Below, piece by piece: positions 25,423-33,351 of a DNA stretch of 37,958 nucleotides (within the stretch, counting starts at the first letter, position 1; each line of letters begins with the position of its first letter). Below the pieces are notes generated by a model. It did not search any database. It was not told the DNA's origin and saw only the letters and a program-made list of their open reading frames with translations. A program made the translations under genes and the position numbers. Source of the stretch: a virus; IMG/VR virus record IMGVR_UViG_3300035670_000625, positions 1-37,958 of that record. One strand, given 5' to 3'.

Positions 25423-25603
25423 CTGCCGACACCTCCGGCGCTGGCTGCAAGCCTTCCATGAATATCGACCAGACTGCTAGTGCGCCAACTACAAACGGGC
25501 CATCATCCTGCTCACCACTTCTGATTTGGCGGATAAATTCTGGATTGCCGTGCGTCATCTCAACGCGATCTGCGACTATGTTCCTAAGTTCATTAAGTGT
25601 CAT
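25415..25603 (-). CDS. Small unknown protein of the leftward operon
   Basis: A 62-residue protein from ATG 25603 (MTLNELRNIVADRVEMTHGN, then FVVGALAVWSIFMEGLQ). A longer frame from 25717 exists, but the chosen start lies 1 base after the stop of the preceding gene with AAAGG upstream, fitting operon spacing. The hydrophobic VVGALAVWSIFM segment is short, perhaps a buried helix rather than a membrane span. Function unknown. Confidence 0.5.
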   Translation of the reverse strand: MTLNELRNIVADRVEMTHGNPEFIRQIRSGEQDDGPFVVGALAVWSIFMEGLQPAPEVSADD

Positions 25604-25604
25604 A

Positions 25605-25922
25605 TCAAAATACCTTTGCCAATTGTTGTTCCCAATATCGTTTTTGCTCACCTTCTGTCCGTGCTGCATGATATTTAAACAGCGCAATCGCCAGTGGATC
25701 GTAACCACGGCCATCATGCGTGGAGACAGGCGGGGTCAATGGAAGTGCGTTTTCTTCCGTAAATGCTTTCTTACGCGGAGATGGAAAATAGGTCAGGGCA
25801 TTAGTAATGTCCCGCATGGTGTATGATGTGCCGTAGTCACGATTTATGTGATTTAAGACCGCACTTCTGTCGGAAATGTAGCCACAAAGGTGGCGTATCT
25901 TCTGCTTTATGTCATATCTCAT
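25605..25922 (-). CDS. Small unknown protein, helix-turn-helix-like
   Basis: A 105-residue protein starting at ATG 25922 (AAGGA about 8 bases upstream); a longer frame to 26009 lies inside the nuclease gene. Residues 1-50 (MRYDIKQKIRHLCGYISDRS, then VLNHINRDYGTSYTMRDITN) look like a small helical DNA-binding domain. The C-terminal part is charged (ARTEGEQKRYWEQQLAKVF). It overlaps the VRR-NUC stop by 11 bases. A regulatory or DNA-binding role is only suggested. Confidence 0.5.
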   Translation of the reverse strand: MRYDIKQKIRHLCGYISDRSAVLNHINRDYGTSYTMRDITNALTYFPSPRKKAFTEENALPLTPPVSTHDGRGYDPLAIALFKYHAARTEGEQKRYWEQQLAKVF

Positions 25923-26298
25923 TTTTATAATCCTTAATATAATCAGATATTTGTATCTTGGCGTCTTCAGCGCCAGCACAAATAAAGCACACATAACCCA
26001 CAGAGGCAAGATAATTTATCCAATCCTTCTGCTCCGGCGATAATCTCCCGCCTTTTATCCGCTTCATTTCGATCCAAAGCTTCAGTTCCGGGATAAACAG
26101 ATCGGGAACGCCGGGGCTGACACCCTCAACCTTCAACTTGGCTGCAACCGCCTTTGTTCTCATGCCACCGTTCGGAATCGCAAATATCCGCATTGGTCGA
26201 TAGGTCTGGCGGAACCACATAACCAGCCGCGCCTGTTCGTAATGTTCTGATGGAAATACTTCGGTCAAAATGGAAGCCCCCATGACCAAGCGGCGCAC
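25912..26298 (-). CDS. VRR-NUC domain nuclease
   Basis: A 128-residue stand-alone VRR-NUC protein, a PD-(D/E)XK fold found in Holliday-junction resolvase-like and FAN1-related nucleases. Visible elements are the helix with SEHYEQARLVMWF, NGGMR, then SPGVPDLFIPELKLWIEMKR (active-site Asp, Glu and Lys) and SPEQKDWINYL. It probably trims branched recombination intermediates. The start is either GTG 26298 (AAGG just upstream) or ATG 26283; both overlap the preceding Cys-rich gene. Confidence 0.8.
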   Translation of the reverse strand: MRRLVMGASILTEVFPSEHYEQARLVMWFRQTYRPMRIFAIPNGGMRTKAVAAKLKVEGVSPGVPDLFIPELKLWIEMKRIKGGRLSPEQKDWINYLASVGYVCFICAGAEDAKIQISDYIKDYKNEI

Positions 26299-26459
26299 TT
26301 GCCTTGGCTATTAACAAAATCGGCTGGTGGATACATGTTAAAGGCAAAGCACTTTCCGTCCCCCGCAAAATGGTCACAAGTGTGGCAACATTTAGGCGGA
26401 CCATCCTTGATCCATTGCTCATACTGCACCAAGAAATCTGGCTTAGGCAAACGCTTCAT
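26265..26459 (-). CDS. Small Cys-rich (zinc-finger-like) protein
   Basis: A 64-residue protein with five cysteines: CCHTC at 24-28, then CFAF and, after a 16-residue gap, KCAAWSWG. The spacing is suited to binding one zinc ion. A similar Cys4 arrangement occurs in the 63-residue protein at 33443. It overlaps the helicase stop by 17 bases and the nuclease start by 34, so it is translated with them. Function unknown; it might assist a nucleic-acid enzyme. Confidence 0.6.
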   Translation of the reverse strand: MKRLPKPDFLVQYEQWIKDGPPKCCHTCDHFAGDGKCFAFNMYPPADFVNSQGKCAAWSWGLPF

Positions 26460-28050
26460 TATTCCATTCCCTTCTTAAAACCCTATGATACTTGCCGTCG
26501 CGCTTATAGCTAATCACAATCGGCGGGTGAGCATCGTTCAGGCGCTTTGCCCAATCCTCAAGCAAACTCACGCCATCAAATGTCGCCCCTGCGCTTTGCG
26601 CTATCTTGACCAATTGCGTTATGGCCTTTTGTCCGGCGTATCCCTCATGCGTCACGGGCAAATATTCAGTCACACTCGGATCAGTCAACTCACCATAATA
26701 TGACACGCAGAGCATATCTTTGCCACTGGTTTTACTGGTGTGCTTGCGCCACAGCCAATCTGTAACCACCATCTCTGTCCCAGACACTCCCATAATGTCA
26801 TCGTTGTGCAGCTTCAGAACTGCCTTCTCAGGCTCAGGAAACGCCATCCCACAAGCAGGGCATTCCTTGGCGCTAATGGCGACCAGTTCGTCACAGTTAT
26901 CGCAAACCTTAACCGGAGCCTCACCCGCCCCTCGCCCTTCCTCACCCTTGCGCTGTGGCGGGGTGACAGCGATGATTGGCCCATGCGTCCGCACCACCCC
27001 TGCAAAGTCTAACACTAGGCAATGGTCGGTGTGATCCTTCAGCCTCATGCCGCGCCCAGCCATCTGGACATACAGGCTGGCGCTCATGGTTGGGCGGAGC
27101 ATGGCAATCAGATCGATGTTAGGAGCGTCAAAACCCGTGGTAAGCACGTTGGCGTTAGTTAGCGCCTGTATTCGCCCAGCCTTAAAGTCGGACAGTATCT
27201 GCTCCCGCTCTGCCTTTGGTGTTTCTCCTGTCACACAGGCGGCACTGATGCCTTCGCGCCTAAGTGAATCTGCTATGGCGTGAGCATGGTGAACACCAGT
27301 GCAGAAGAATAGCCAAGACTTGCGGCCCTCGGCCAAGGCTATAACTTCTTTGATGACGCTGTCATTGTTCTCGTCGGTATCGACGGCAGCTTGCAGTTCG
27401 CTCTCAATGAACTCGCCACCGCGCTTGTGAACGCCTGACAGATCGTAATTGGTCTTAGTGACCTTGGAACTAAGCGGAGCAAGGAACCCTTTCTGAATCA
27501 GTTCCTCAATGGTCACAGGGTCGAGCAAATCATCAAAGATGGCTGGTTTATCTGTAATCAGCCCATGCCCCAGACGATATGGCGTGGCCGTCAGCCCAAC
27601 CACTCGCATGGACGGATTGATAACCAGTAACGCATCCAGAAACGCTCGGTACATGCCAATGGCTTTGTGGTTGACCAAGTGGCACTCATCGATGATGCAA
27701 ATGTCTATGTGACCTACACGGCTGGACTTGCTCCAGATCGACTGAATGCCAGCGAAGGTGATTGGCTCACCCAATTGCTTCCTGCGCATCCCAGCCGAAT
27801 AGATGCCCATAGGCGCACCGGGCCAATGCTGGCGCATCTTTTCGGCGTTCTGCTCAATCAGTTCCTTCACATGTGTCAGCATCATAATTTTAGTGTCAGG
27901 CCAATTCTGCACAGCATTCTTACAAAATGCAGCAACAATATGACTCTTGCCTGATCCTGTCGGCAGCACCAAGCATGGGTTACCTTTGTTGTTGCCCATC
28001 CACTTGTATAGATCGTCAATGGCGCGTTGTTGGTATGGTCGCAGCATCAT
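26443..28050 (-). CDS. SF2 DEAD/DEAH-type helicase with C-terminal zinc motif
   Basis: A 535-residue superfamily 2 helicase. It has a Q-like N-terminus (LRPYQQRAIDDL), Walker A PTGSGKS at 30-36, DECH at 121-124, the TAT motif at 154-156, and a C-terminal helicase domain with LTTGFDAP and QMAGRGMRL. A Cys4 motif (CDNC and CPAC) follows. Phage helicases of this type remodel branched DNA during recombination-driven replication or packaging-competent repair. It overlaps the nuclease gene upstream by 4 bases. Confidence 0.92.
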   Translation of the reverse strand: MMLRPYQQRAIDDLYKWMGNNKGNPCLVLPTGSGKSHIVAAFCKNAVQNWPDTKIMMLTHVKELIEQNAEKMRQHWPGAPMGIYSAGMRRKQLGEPITFAGIQSIWSKSSRVGHIDICIIDECHLVNHKAIGMYRAFLDALLVINPSMRVVGLTATPYRLGHGLITDKPAIFDDLLDPVTIEELIQKGFLAPLSSKVTKTNYDLSGVHKRGGEFIESELQAAVDTDENNDSVIKEVIALAEGRKSWLFFCTGVHHAHAIADSLRREGISAACVTGETPKAEREQILSDFKAGRIQALTNANVLTTGFDAPNIDLIAMLRPTMSASLYVQMAGRGMRLKDHTDHCLVLDFAGVVRTHGPIIAVTPPQRKGEEGRGAGEAPVKVCDNCDELVAISAKECPACGMAFPEPEKAVLKLHNDDIMGVSGTEMVVTDWLWRKHTSKTSGKDMLCVSYYGELTDPSVTEYLPVTHEGYAGQKAITQLVKIAQSAGATFDGVSLLEDWAKRLNDAHPPIVISYKRDGKYHRVLRREWNNEAFA

Positions 28051-29057
28051 CCCACCACCTCCGCATCAGGAAACATCGCCTTAATCGACAGAACAACGGC
28101 ATCATCCAGCGCCTCTGCGTTGGCGAGTATCTCGCGGCTCTTGTATCCGCCTTTGCCATTCACGATCCACTTGTCGCCAATCTTCCACTTGACGCTGTGA
28201 CCATCGTCTGAGCCTTCCATAGGCCAATGCACCATGTCCGGATGCAAGATGTGGTCATCGCAGCCTTCGTGCTGGAAATCCTCTGGAATGGCGTCCGCAT
28301 CATGACGCTCACAACGGAATGTAGAGTCCGCCATTGCTGTGCTATGCGCACAGGTGCGGCAGTTGATCCGCTTGGTCGGTTCCTGCTTGTGGCAGAAGCT
28401 GTGCGCCGGACAGAACTTGCACTGAAACCAGCTAGGGTCGGCACTGCATGGCTCAGGCATACGATCTGACATGGCGATACGCTTCCCGCGTATAATTGCA
28501 TCCTCGGCCACCTTTTGGTCGTATTTCACACGCTCGGTGTAGATGCGGTCATCGTCCTTGCAGACCGCCAGATAAAGTGCGCGGTTAATGTTGGTCCCGT
28601 GCATATAAACTTGCATCTGGATAAAGTGCATGGGCTTGGATTTCTCCACGCCGTTCTTGACCAAGTCATCAAATGATTTCTTTGAGTGCGTCTTGAACTC
28701 GGCCACATGACGCGCCTTGGGAGCCTCTGGGACGCCTTTCTCGATTACACCATCTAGACTGCCGCTGACATGGTTGCCAAAGTCTACGCGCCTCTGGCTG
28801 GAGCGAATGTCGATACCAATGTTGCGAAGGTCGCGAATGATGGTGTCTTCCTCGCTGTGTCCACGGCGGAACAGACGCAGGATGCGGCCATCGAAATCTT
28901 CGACCACTGCCCAGCGAAAGTTAATCCAAAGCCACCTGTCGCAATGGTGTCCCAAGAGGCTAACGCCCATGTGCGGACGCGGCTTGGACTTCTTGCTGGC
29001 ATGGTATTGATCTATCATCGTTGCGATGGTATTAACTGGGTCGGGCAATTTGCTCAT
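28047..29057 (-). CDS. RecB/Cas4-like exonuclease with probable Fe-S cluster
   Basis: A 336-residue PD-(D/E)XK nuclease. The catalytic set is D102 in GSLDGV, E120 and K122 in AEFKTH, and a QMQVY motif (Q147-Y151) typical of RecB-family exonucleases. C39 (HHCDRWLW) together with C213, C216 and C222 (CKFCPAHSFC) has the split-Cys pattern of Cas4/AddB iron-sulfur nucleases. Additional cysteines follow at 233-249. It probably makes single-stranded ends for the recombinase. A strong AAAGGAG lies about 8 bases before the start. Confidence 0.85.
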   Translation of the reverse strand: MSKLPDPVNTIATMIDQYHASKKSKPRPHMGVSLLGHHCDRWLWINFRWAVVEDFDGRILRLFRRGHSEEDTIIRDLRNIGIDIRSSQRRVDFGNHVSGSLDGVIEKGVPEAPKARHVAEFKTHSKKSFDDLVKNGVEKSKPMHFIQMQVYMHGTNINRALYLAVCKDDDRIYTERVKYDQKVAEDAIIRGKRIAMSDRMPEPCSADPSWFQCKFCPAHSFCHKQEPTKRINCRTCAHSTAMADSTFRCERHDADAIPEDFQHEGCDDHILHPDMVHWPMEGSDDGHSVKWKIGDKWIVNGKGGYKSREILANAEALDDAVVLSIKAMFPDAEVVG

Positions 29058-29083
29058 TGTGTTATCTCCTTTCCTACAAACTT

Positions 29084-29117
29084 CCCCCGCCCTAGTGATA
29101 GAGCGGGGGTTTTTGTT
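29084..29117 (+). terminator. Rho-independent terminator facing rightward
   Basis: CCCCCGC (29084-29090) pairs with GCGGGGG (29103-29109) and is followed by TTTTTGTTT. The T-tract is on the plus strand, whereas the flanking genes are on the minus strand. It would therefore stop rightward (antisense) transcripts. Read from the minus strand, the hairpin lacks a T-run. Confidence 0.75.
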
Positions 29118-29596
29118 TACTTAGCCCAAGGTGGCTTCGCGCCGCCGACAGATGCGGTAGGCTCTGGAGCAGATGTGACTTGTGGCAATGCACCAGAGGC
29201 AGACTTGAACCCGCTAACTTCGTTACGGGCATCGTAGCCATTCTCGGCTGGCTTGATCTTGACGCGGATACAAATGCTGCCACCGACCAGTTCGTCAGTG
29301 TCTTGAATTTTAGCCAAGCCGACAGCCCTCATGATTTCACCAAGTTGCTGGCGACCAATGGCCTCGGCACGTTCGCTCTGGTTACGGACGTTGACTGTGC
29401 CAAAGACCACACGGCCCTGATGCGTCGGACCAGTGATGTCATAGCGCATGTCAATCTTCTGACCTGTGCCAGCCTTGGTGTTGTTTAGTTCCGCCTTAGT
29501 AATATTGGCGTTGTACCAGCCTTCTGGAATCAAATCATACGAACGATCCGAAACAGGAAGGCTGTCTGTCGAAAATGTTTCACCTAAAAATGCCAT
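29117..29596 (-). CDS. SSB-like protein, DUF669 family
   Basis: A 159-residue protein with the DUF669 pattern: YDLIPEGWYNANITKAELN, then GQKIDMRYDITGP, GRVVFGTVNVRNQSE and IGRQQLGEIMRAVGL. DUF669 proteins are found beside Sak4/RecA-like and exonuclease genes and are considered single-strand-binding proteins. The C-terminal tail is Pro/Ala-rich and ends PPWAK rather than in the acidic tip of bacterial SSB. It likely coats single strands for annealing by the ATPase. Confidence 0.8.
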   Translation of the reverse strand: MAFLGETFSTDSLPVSDRSYDLIPEGWYNANITKAELNNTKAGTGQKIDMRYDITGPTHQGRVVFGTVNVRNQSERAEAIGRQQLGEIMRAVGLAKIQDTDELVGGSICIRVKIKPAENGYDARNEVSGFKSASGALPQVTSAPEPTASVGGAKPPWAK

Positions 29597-29599
29597 GTC

Positions 29600-29974
29600 T
29601 TAATCCTTTTTGACGATAGTGAATGATGGACGCCCTGGTGTTGAGGTAATTGCGTCCAGTAAAGGGTCGGTAATTGATGGGTCAGTTGACTTCCAGACTG
29701 CCGCATTAATTTCCGGCTTCCACCGGAAGAGACATTCCAGATGCGCCATCAACCCATGCTCTACCGCAATTTCTTGCAGCTTTTCGCTGTTGATCTTGCG
29801 ATTGATGCGGCCTTCGATCTTAATCTTGTAGCCCTCGGCTACAAAGTTTGCCGTCTTGTCTAAGGTCGATGGGACGTTGAACTGCGCCACCATTTGATCC
29901 TCAAGCATACGGCGCTTGGATGTTGCCTCGGCTTCCTCGGCTTTGGCGGTTAGCCATTGTTGGTAGAGGCTCAC
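29600..29974 (-). CDS. Unknown protein of the recombination operon
   Basis: A 124-residue protein starting at GTG 29974, which overlaps the stop of the ATPase gene as GTGA. An apparent longer frame to 30025 lies inside that gene and is not favoured. An N-terminal helix (YQQWLTAKAEEAEATSKRRM) precedes a compact domain with KIKIEGRINRKINSEKLQE and LFRWKPEINAAVWKS. Proteins of this kind recur between phage ATPase and SSB genes and may be recombination accessories. Function unknown. Confidence 0.6.
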   Translation of the reverse strand: MSLYQQWLTAKAEEAEATSKRRMLEDQMVAQFNVPSTLDKTANFVAEGYKIKIEGRINRKINSEKLQEIAVEHGLMAHLECLFRWKPEINAAVWKSTDPSITDPLLDAITSTPGRPSFTIVKKD

Positions 29975-30648
29975 GACACACCACCAATCTTGCGAATGAT
30001 CTCGCCAAGGTCTGGCGATTCCCAAGCATTCAACTTGCCGGAGCGGTCCTTAGCCAACCACAGACCATCGCTGTCGCACATAATGGCACGTTGGGCATTG
30101 CCATCCGCATCGCGCTCGACACGCAAAGCTAATACTTCGTCGAAGAAGTAGGGCAGACCCTGCGTCAACGACTTTCCCGGCATTGATGGATTGTAAAGCA
30201 ACTTGCCCATCTCGTCGGTGGACTTTTCCAGCTTGGCGCTCATGTAGACATGCTTATTCGGCAAATCACGAAACGCACGGATCAGTTCCTGCATGACGGT
30301 GTTGAGTTCGCCATAAGCAGCGCGGCCATCTTTGTTGGTGCGCAGTTCATGCTGAAGGACAACCTCGGCCACTTCACTTATGCTATCCAGTGCAACGCTT
30401 TCAAAGCCAGCGGCTTCTTCGCTGTCCTTGGCCCACGCATACGCCTCGCGTAAATCTTCCATGTTTTTAATTTCAATATAGGCAAGGTCAGCGTCTTGGA
30501 TGGACAGCAGCCCACCTTCAGCCGACAGAACCACTGGGTTCGGCAGTGTGCGGATAAGAGATGTCTTACCAGCGCCAGCCTGACCATATACAAGCAGCTT
30601 AACACCATTGGCGGTTAGACCTCCGGTCTTCTTTAGATTAATAGCCAT
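29971..30648 (-). CDS. Sak4-like RecA-fold ATPase
   Basis: A 225-residue ATPase starting at ATG 30648 with AAGGAG 7 bases upstream; the frame continues upstream through the control region without a good start. The Walker A GQAGAGKTS is at 22-30 and the Walker B strand ends VALDSI (D88). The sequence resembles the AAA_24/Sak4 single-strand annealing ATPases. With the SSB, exonuclease, helicase and VRR-NUC genes downstream it forms a phage recombination system. First gene of the leftward operon. Confidence 0.85.
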   Translation of the reverse strand: MAINLKKTGGLTANGVKLLVYGQAGAGKTSLIRTLPNPVVLSAEGGLLSIQDADLAYIEIKNMEDLREAYAWAKDSEEAAGFESVALDSISEVAEVVLQHELRTNKDGRAAYGELNTVMQELIRAFRDLPNKHVYMSAKLEKSTDEMGKLLYNPSMPGKSLTQGLPYFFDEVLALRVERDADGNAQRAIMCDSDGLWLAKDRSGKLNAWESPDLGEIIRKIGGVS

Positions 30649-30769
30649 TGAAGGCTCCTTTCGTTTCAGCACAATTCGGACAATCCAGTTAGTGCGTACA
30701 AATACCTTTACAGACACAATACCGATATGTAAACACCCAATTGTGCAAAAATGCACAACGGAGAATGTT
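30649..30769. promoter_or_regulatory. Divergent control region between the leftward and rightward early operons
   Basis: 121 bases separate the ATG of the Sak4-like gene (minus) from that of the HTH gene (plus). The region holds an 18-bp palindrome (30741-30758), a half-site GCACAA at 30669-30674, and an inverted pair TTTACA (30707-30712)/TGTAAA (30728-30733) whose arms could serve as opposed -35 elements. The matching -10 elements are weak, so promoter positions are not fixed. Confidence 0.6.
30741..30758. promoter_or_regulatory. Palindromic operator candidate
   Basis: TTGTGCA and TGCACAA are perfect inverted arms of 7 bp around a 4-base A spacer, ending 11 bases before the start of the HTH regulator gene. 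Size and symmetry fit a dimeric Cro/CI-type repressor site, and autoregulation is likely. A matching half-site occurs at 30669-30674. Confidence 0.6.
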
Positions 30770-30946
30770 ATGTTAGATTTATCGCAGATCAGGGAGCGAC
30801 TTCTGTACAGCAACCTGTACAGAGTTTCTAACCACACGGGCGTTCATAGGAATACATTAAGTGCGATTCGGCTGGGTAAGAACGCCAACCCAAGCTACGC
30901 AACAGTCAAAACATTATCAGATTATCTTTTAGGATTTAAAGCATGA
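30770..30946 (+). CDS. Small Cro-like HTH regulator
   Basis: A 58-residue protein from ATG 30770 (GGAG 6 bases upstream). The HTH spans about residues 16-40 (VSNHTGVHRNTLSAIRLGKN). The chosen start removes an unlikely N-terminal extension running back through the control region. It lies directly beside the palindromic operator and probably controls both divergent operons. Its stop overlaps the DnaA-like gene as ATGA. Confidence 0.7.
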   Translation: MLDLSQIRERLLYSNLYRVSNHTGVHRNTLSAIRLGKNANPSYATVKTLSDYLLGFKA

Positions 30947-31179
30947 CACCGAAAGAAAAGAACCTCGCAGACATTAGCGAAATAGCTTACAAGTACGGTT
31001 ACACCGCAGAGGACATTCTCGGTAAAAGCAGATACAAAAGATTGGTTATGGTGCGGCGTGAGTGCGTAGGTATGCTACGCGCCAAGGGCTACTCCACCAC
31101 AGAAATAGGGCGTATAATGAACAGGGATCACAGCACCATCGTAGTATCACTACAGACTTTGGCGGCACAAAATGGCTGA
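30943..31179 (+). CDS. Stand-alone DnaA domain IV-like DNA-binding protein
   Basis: A 78-residue protein whose C-terminal half reads like the DNA-binding domain IV of DnaA: KRLVMVRRECVGMLRAKGYS, then TEIGRIMNRDHSTIVVSLQ, including the signature RDHSTI loop that contacts the DnaA box. The AAA+ domain of DnaA is absent. It is encoded immediately upstream of a primase-helicase, and boxes resembling TTGTCCACA lie downstream of that gene. It could act as a phage origin-binding initiator or divert DnaA-box control. It overlaps the HTH gene by 4 bases and the helicase gene by 8. Confidence 0.8.
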   Translation: MTPKEKNLADISEIAYKYGYTAEDILGKSRYKRLVMVRRECVGMLRAKGYSTTEIGRIMNRDHSTIVVSLQTLAAQNG

Positions 31180-33190
31180 CCTAACAAACATCTTAGGCGG
31201 CTCATGGTCGCCTCCGGCAGAAGTCAAGGCTGACCCACCAGAACTACAGCTACGCGATGCCATAGAGCAAAGCGGCATGACACCACCAAAGGACATTGTC
31301 CTTGATGGTAAATTGCACCGCTTCAACTCCGGAACCAAAGGAAAGGGCGGCCACGATAAGTCTGGTTGGTTCATTGCCTATGGTGATGGGGTTCCCGCTG
31401 GCCGCTTCGGCTGCTGGAGGGCTGGCATGGAAATGACATGGAGAGCGGACGTTGGCCGTAAGCTGACACCATCCGAAGAGATGGCGAATGTCCGTCGCAT
31501 GTCAGAGGCCAAGGCCGCACGGGACATCGAACTGGCTAAATCGCGAGAGGTGGCATCGAACACCGTCGAGAAGATTTGGTCAGAGGCAACCGCTGCCCAT
31601 CCGGATCACCCATATCTTTCCCGCAAAGGCATTGGCGTCAATGGCGCAAGGGTCACAGGTGACGGACGGCTGGTTGTTCCGCTCTACAATCCCAACGGCA
31701 CTTTATCGTCGCTCCAATACATAGATCGTGAGGGTGGCAAGCTATACCATGCTGGCGGACAAACAGGCGGTTGCTCTTGGATGGTCGGGACAATGGACGA
31801 ACCCGGCGTTCTGTATGTAGCTGAGGGCTTTGCCACAGCAGCCACCATCCATCAGGTAATGGGTCGCCCATGCCTTGTTGCCTATTCGGCGTCCAACCTT
31901 GTTCCTGTCACTGGGGCAGCGCGGGATAAATACGGTCCAACCCAAGAAATCGTCATCGTGGCGGACAATGATGCGTCCAACACAGGTCAGAAATATGCTG
32001 ACCAAGCATCAGCCAAGTTTGGTGCGCGGACTATCACCCCACCCTTCCAAGGCGATGCGAACGACTATGTGGCGGCTGGGGGCGACTTATCTGTCTTACT
32101 TATCCCACCCGTTTCCGATTGGCTTATCCCAGCGGATGACTTCTGTACCAAGCCAGCGCCCATAAAGTGGATGGTCAAGAACTGGATACAGGAAGATGCT
32201 CTTATCATGATCCACGGGCCGTCAGGTGGCGGCAAGACCTTTGTGGCTCTTGATTGGTGTCTACACATAGCTTCCAGCCTGACCGATTGGAACGGCCACA
32301 GGGTTAAGAACGGAACAGTGGTCTATTTGGCTGGTGAGGGACATCACGGTCTACGTTCGCGTATCTCAGCATGGAAGCAGCACCACGGCGTATCCAGTGT
32401 CAATATGTGGCTGTCCAAGGCTGGCTGCGATCTGAACACGCCTGAAGGCTATATGAAGGTGGTCGAGGCCATCAGGGCGCTACCGCAACCGCCTAGCGTT
32501 ATTGTGGTCGATACCCTGCACAGGTTCCTGAGCGGCGATGAAAACAGCGCACAGGATGCCAAAACAATGATCGATGCCTGTGCTGCGCTTATGCGTGAGT
32601 TCAATTGCAGCATCATCCTTGTGCATCACACTGGCGTGTCAGATGAGGCACAGCACCGTGCGCGTGGATCGTCGGCATGGAAGGGCGCACTTGAAATCGA
32701 AATCAGTGTTGTCCCAGCCAAGGGCGATGGGCCTCTCCAGATCGTCCAGCGCAAGTCAAAGGATGCCGAAGAGGCCAAGCCTGTCTATGGCGAGTTGACC
32801 ATCGTTCCGATTAACGGCTGGTTCGATGAGGATGGCGATCAAGTTTCCAGTGCCGTCCTGACCCAGACTGAGGCTCCGCCTGAGACACGCAAAGAGGCAA
32901 AGCACATAAGCAACTTAAAGATATTTAAAAGCGCATGGGAGAAGTCAGGAAGGGAAGTCAGGGAAGATAAACCATACCTGACTAAGTCGGCGCTCAAAGA
33001 ATATCTGATGGAACAGAATATTGCTACGACTGAGCAGAGTGCGACTAAAATGGTACAAGAGGGTCAGACCAATAGGCTAATTGGAACGCTAATTGTGAGC
33101 GAAATTATCACCCCTCATGAGCATGGTTGGCGGGTGATTTGTCCAGAAAGTAGTGGGCAAATGATGATTTCCAAAAGTGAGTATAAATAG
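31172..33190 (+). CDS. Primase-helicase (Toprim + RepA-like ATPase)
   Basis: A 672-residue replication protein. Residues about 130-310 hold a Toprim-type module: the acidic AEGF (E218) and VADND (265-269) are the metal-binding elements of TOPRIM primases. From residue 340 a RecA/RepA-like ATPase follows, with Walker A GPSGGGKT at 349-356, Walker B VIVVDTLHR at 443-451, and a motif region LVHHTG with RARGSSAWKGA. No N-terminal zinc finger is visible, so the primase may be reduced. The C-terminal 100 residues may contact DNA. It is followed by the TTGTCCAC repeat cluster. Confidence 0.85.
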   Translation: MADLTNILGGSWSPPAEVKADPPELQLRDAIEQSGMTPPKDIVLDGKLHRFNSGTKGKGGHDKSGWFIAYGDGVPAGRFGCWRAGMEMTWRADVGRKLTPSEEMANVRRMSEAKAARDIELAKSREVASNTVEKIWSEATAAHPDHPYLSRKGIGVNGARVTGDGRLVVPLYNPNGTLSSLQYIDREGGKLYHAGGQTGGCSWMVGTMDEPGVLYVAEGFATAATIHQVMGRPCLVAYSASNLVPVTGAARDKYGPTQEIVIVADNDASNTGQKYADQASAKFGARTITPPFQGDANDYVAAGGDLSVLLIPPVSDWLIPADDFCTKPAPIKWMVKNWIQEDALIMIHGPSGGGKTFVALDWCLHIASSLTDWNGHRVKNGTVVYLAGEGHHGLRSRISAWKQHHGVSSVNMWLSKAGCDLNTPEGYMKVVEAIRALPQPPSVIVVDTLHRFLSGDENSAQDAKTMIDACAALMREFNCSIILVHHTGVSDEAQHRARGSSAWKGALEIEISVVPAKGDGPLQIVQRKSKDAEEAKPVYGELTIVPINGWFDEDGDQVSSAVLTQTEAPPETRKEAKHISNLKIFKSAWEKSGREVREDKPYLTKSALKEYLMEQNIATTEQSATKMVQEGQTNRLIGTLIVSEIITPHEHGWRVICPESSGQMMISKSEYK

Positions 33191-33215
33191 GGGGGTGGAC
33201 AAAGTGGACAATTCA

Positions 33216-33235
33216 GGACAATTTAGGAATTGTCC
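33216..33235. repeat. Inverted repeat inside the iteron cluster
   Basis: GGACAATT (33216-33223) and AATTGTCC (33228-33235) are perfect inverted arms around TAGG. They place two head-to-head iteron copies close together, suited to a protein dimer or cruciform. Confidence 0.7.
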
Positions 33236-33325
33236 ACCTAAAGTGACGCTTTTCTGCGGTTTTTAGATAGGGGTGGACAATTAACTGGACAAGGTGGGGG
33301 CAAGGTAGGCAGTACTGGACAGACA

Positions 33326-33351
33326 GGACAACACACCTATAGGTGTTGTCC
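33326..33351. repeat. Large imperfect palindrome inside the iteron cluster
   Basis: GGACAACA followed by CCTA on the left mirrors TAGG followed by TGTTGTCC on the right, with a 2-base CA bulge: 12 pairs with almost no loop. The core ACACCTATAGGTGT is itself a perfect 14-bp palindrome. It lies between iterons of opposite orientation. Confidence 0.65.

Noticed and set aside
30649-30837. 63-residue N-terminal extension of the Sak4-like ATPase
   Set aside because: It crosses the control region and the HTH gene, and has Cys/Ile/Val-rich sequence unlike the family; ATG 30648 has a strong AAGGAG.
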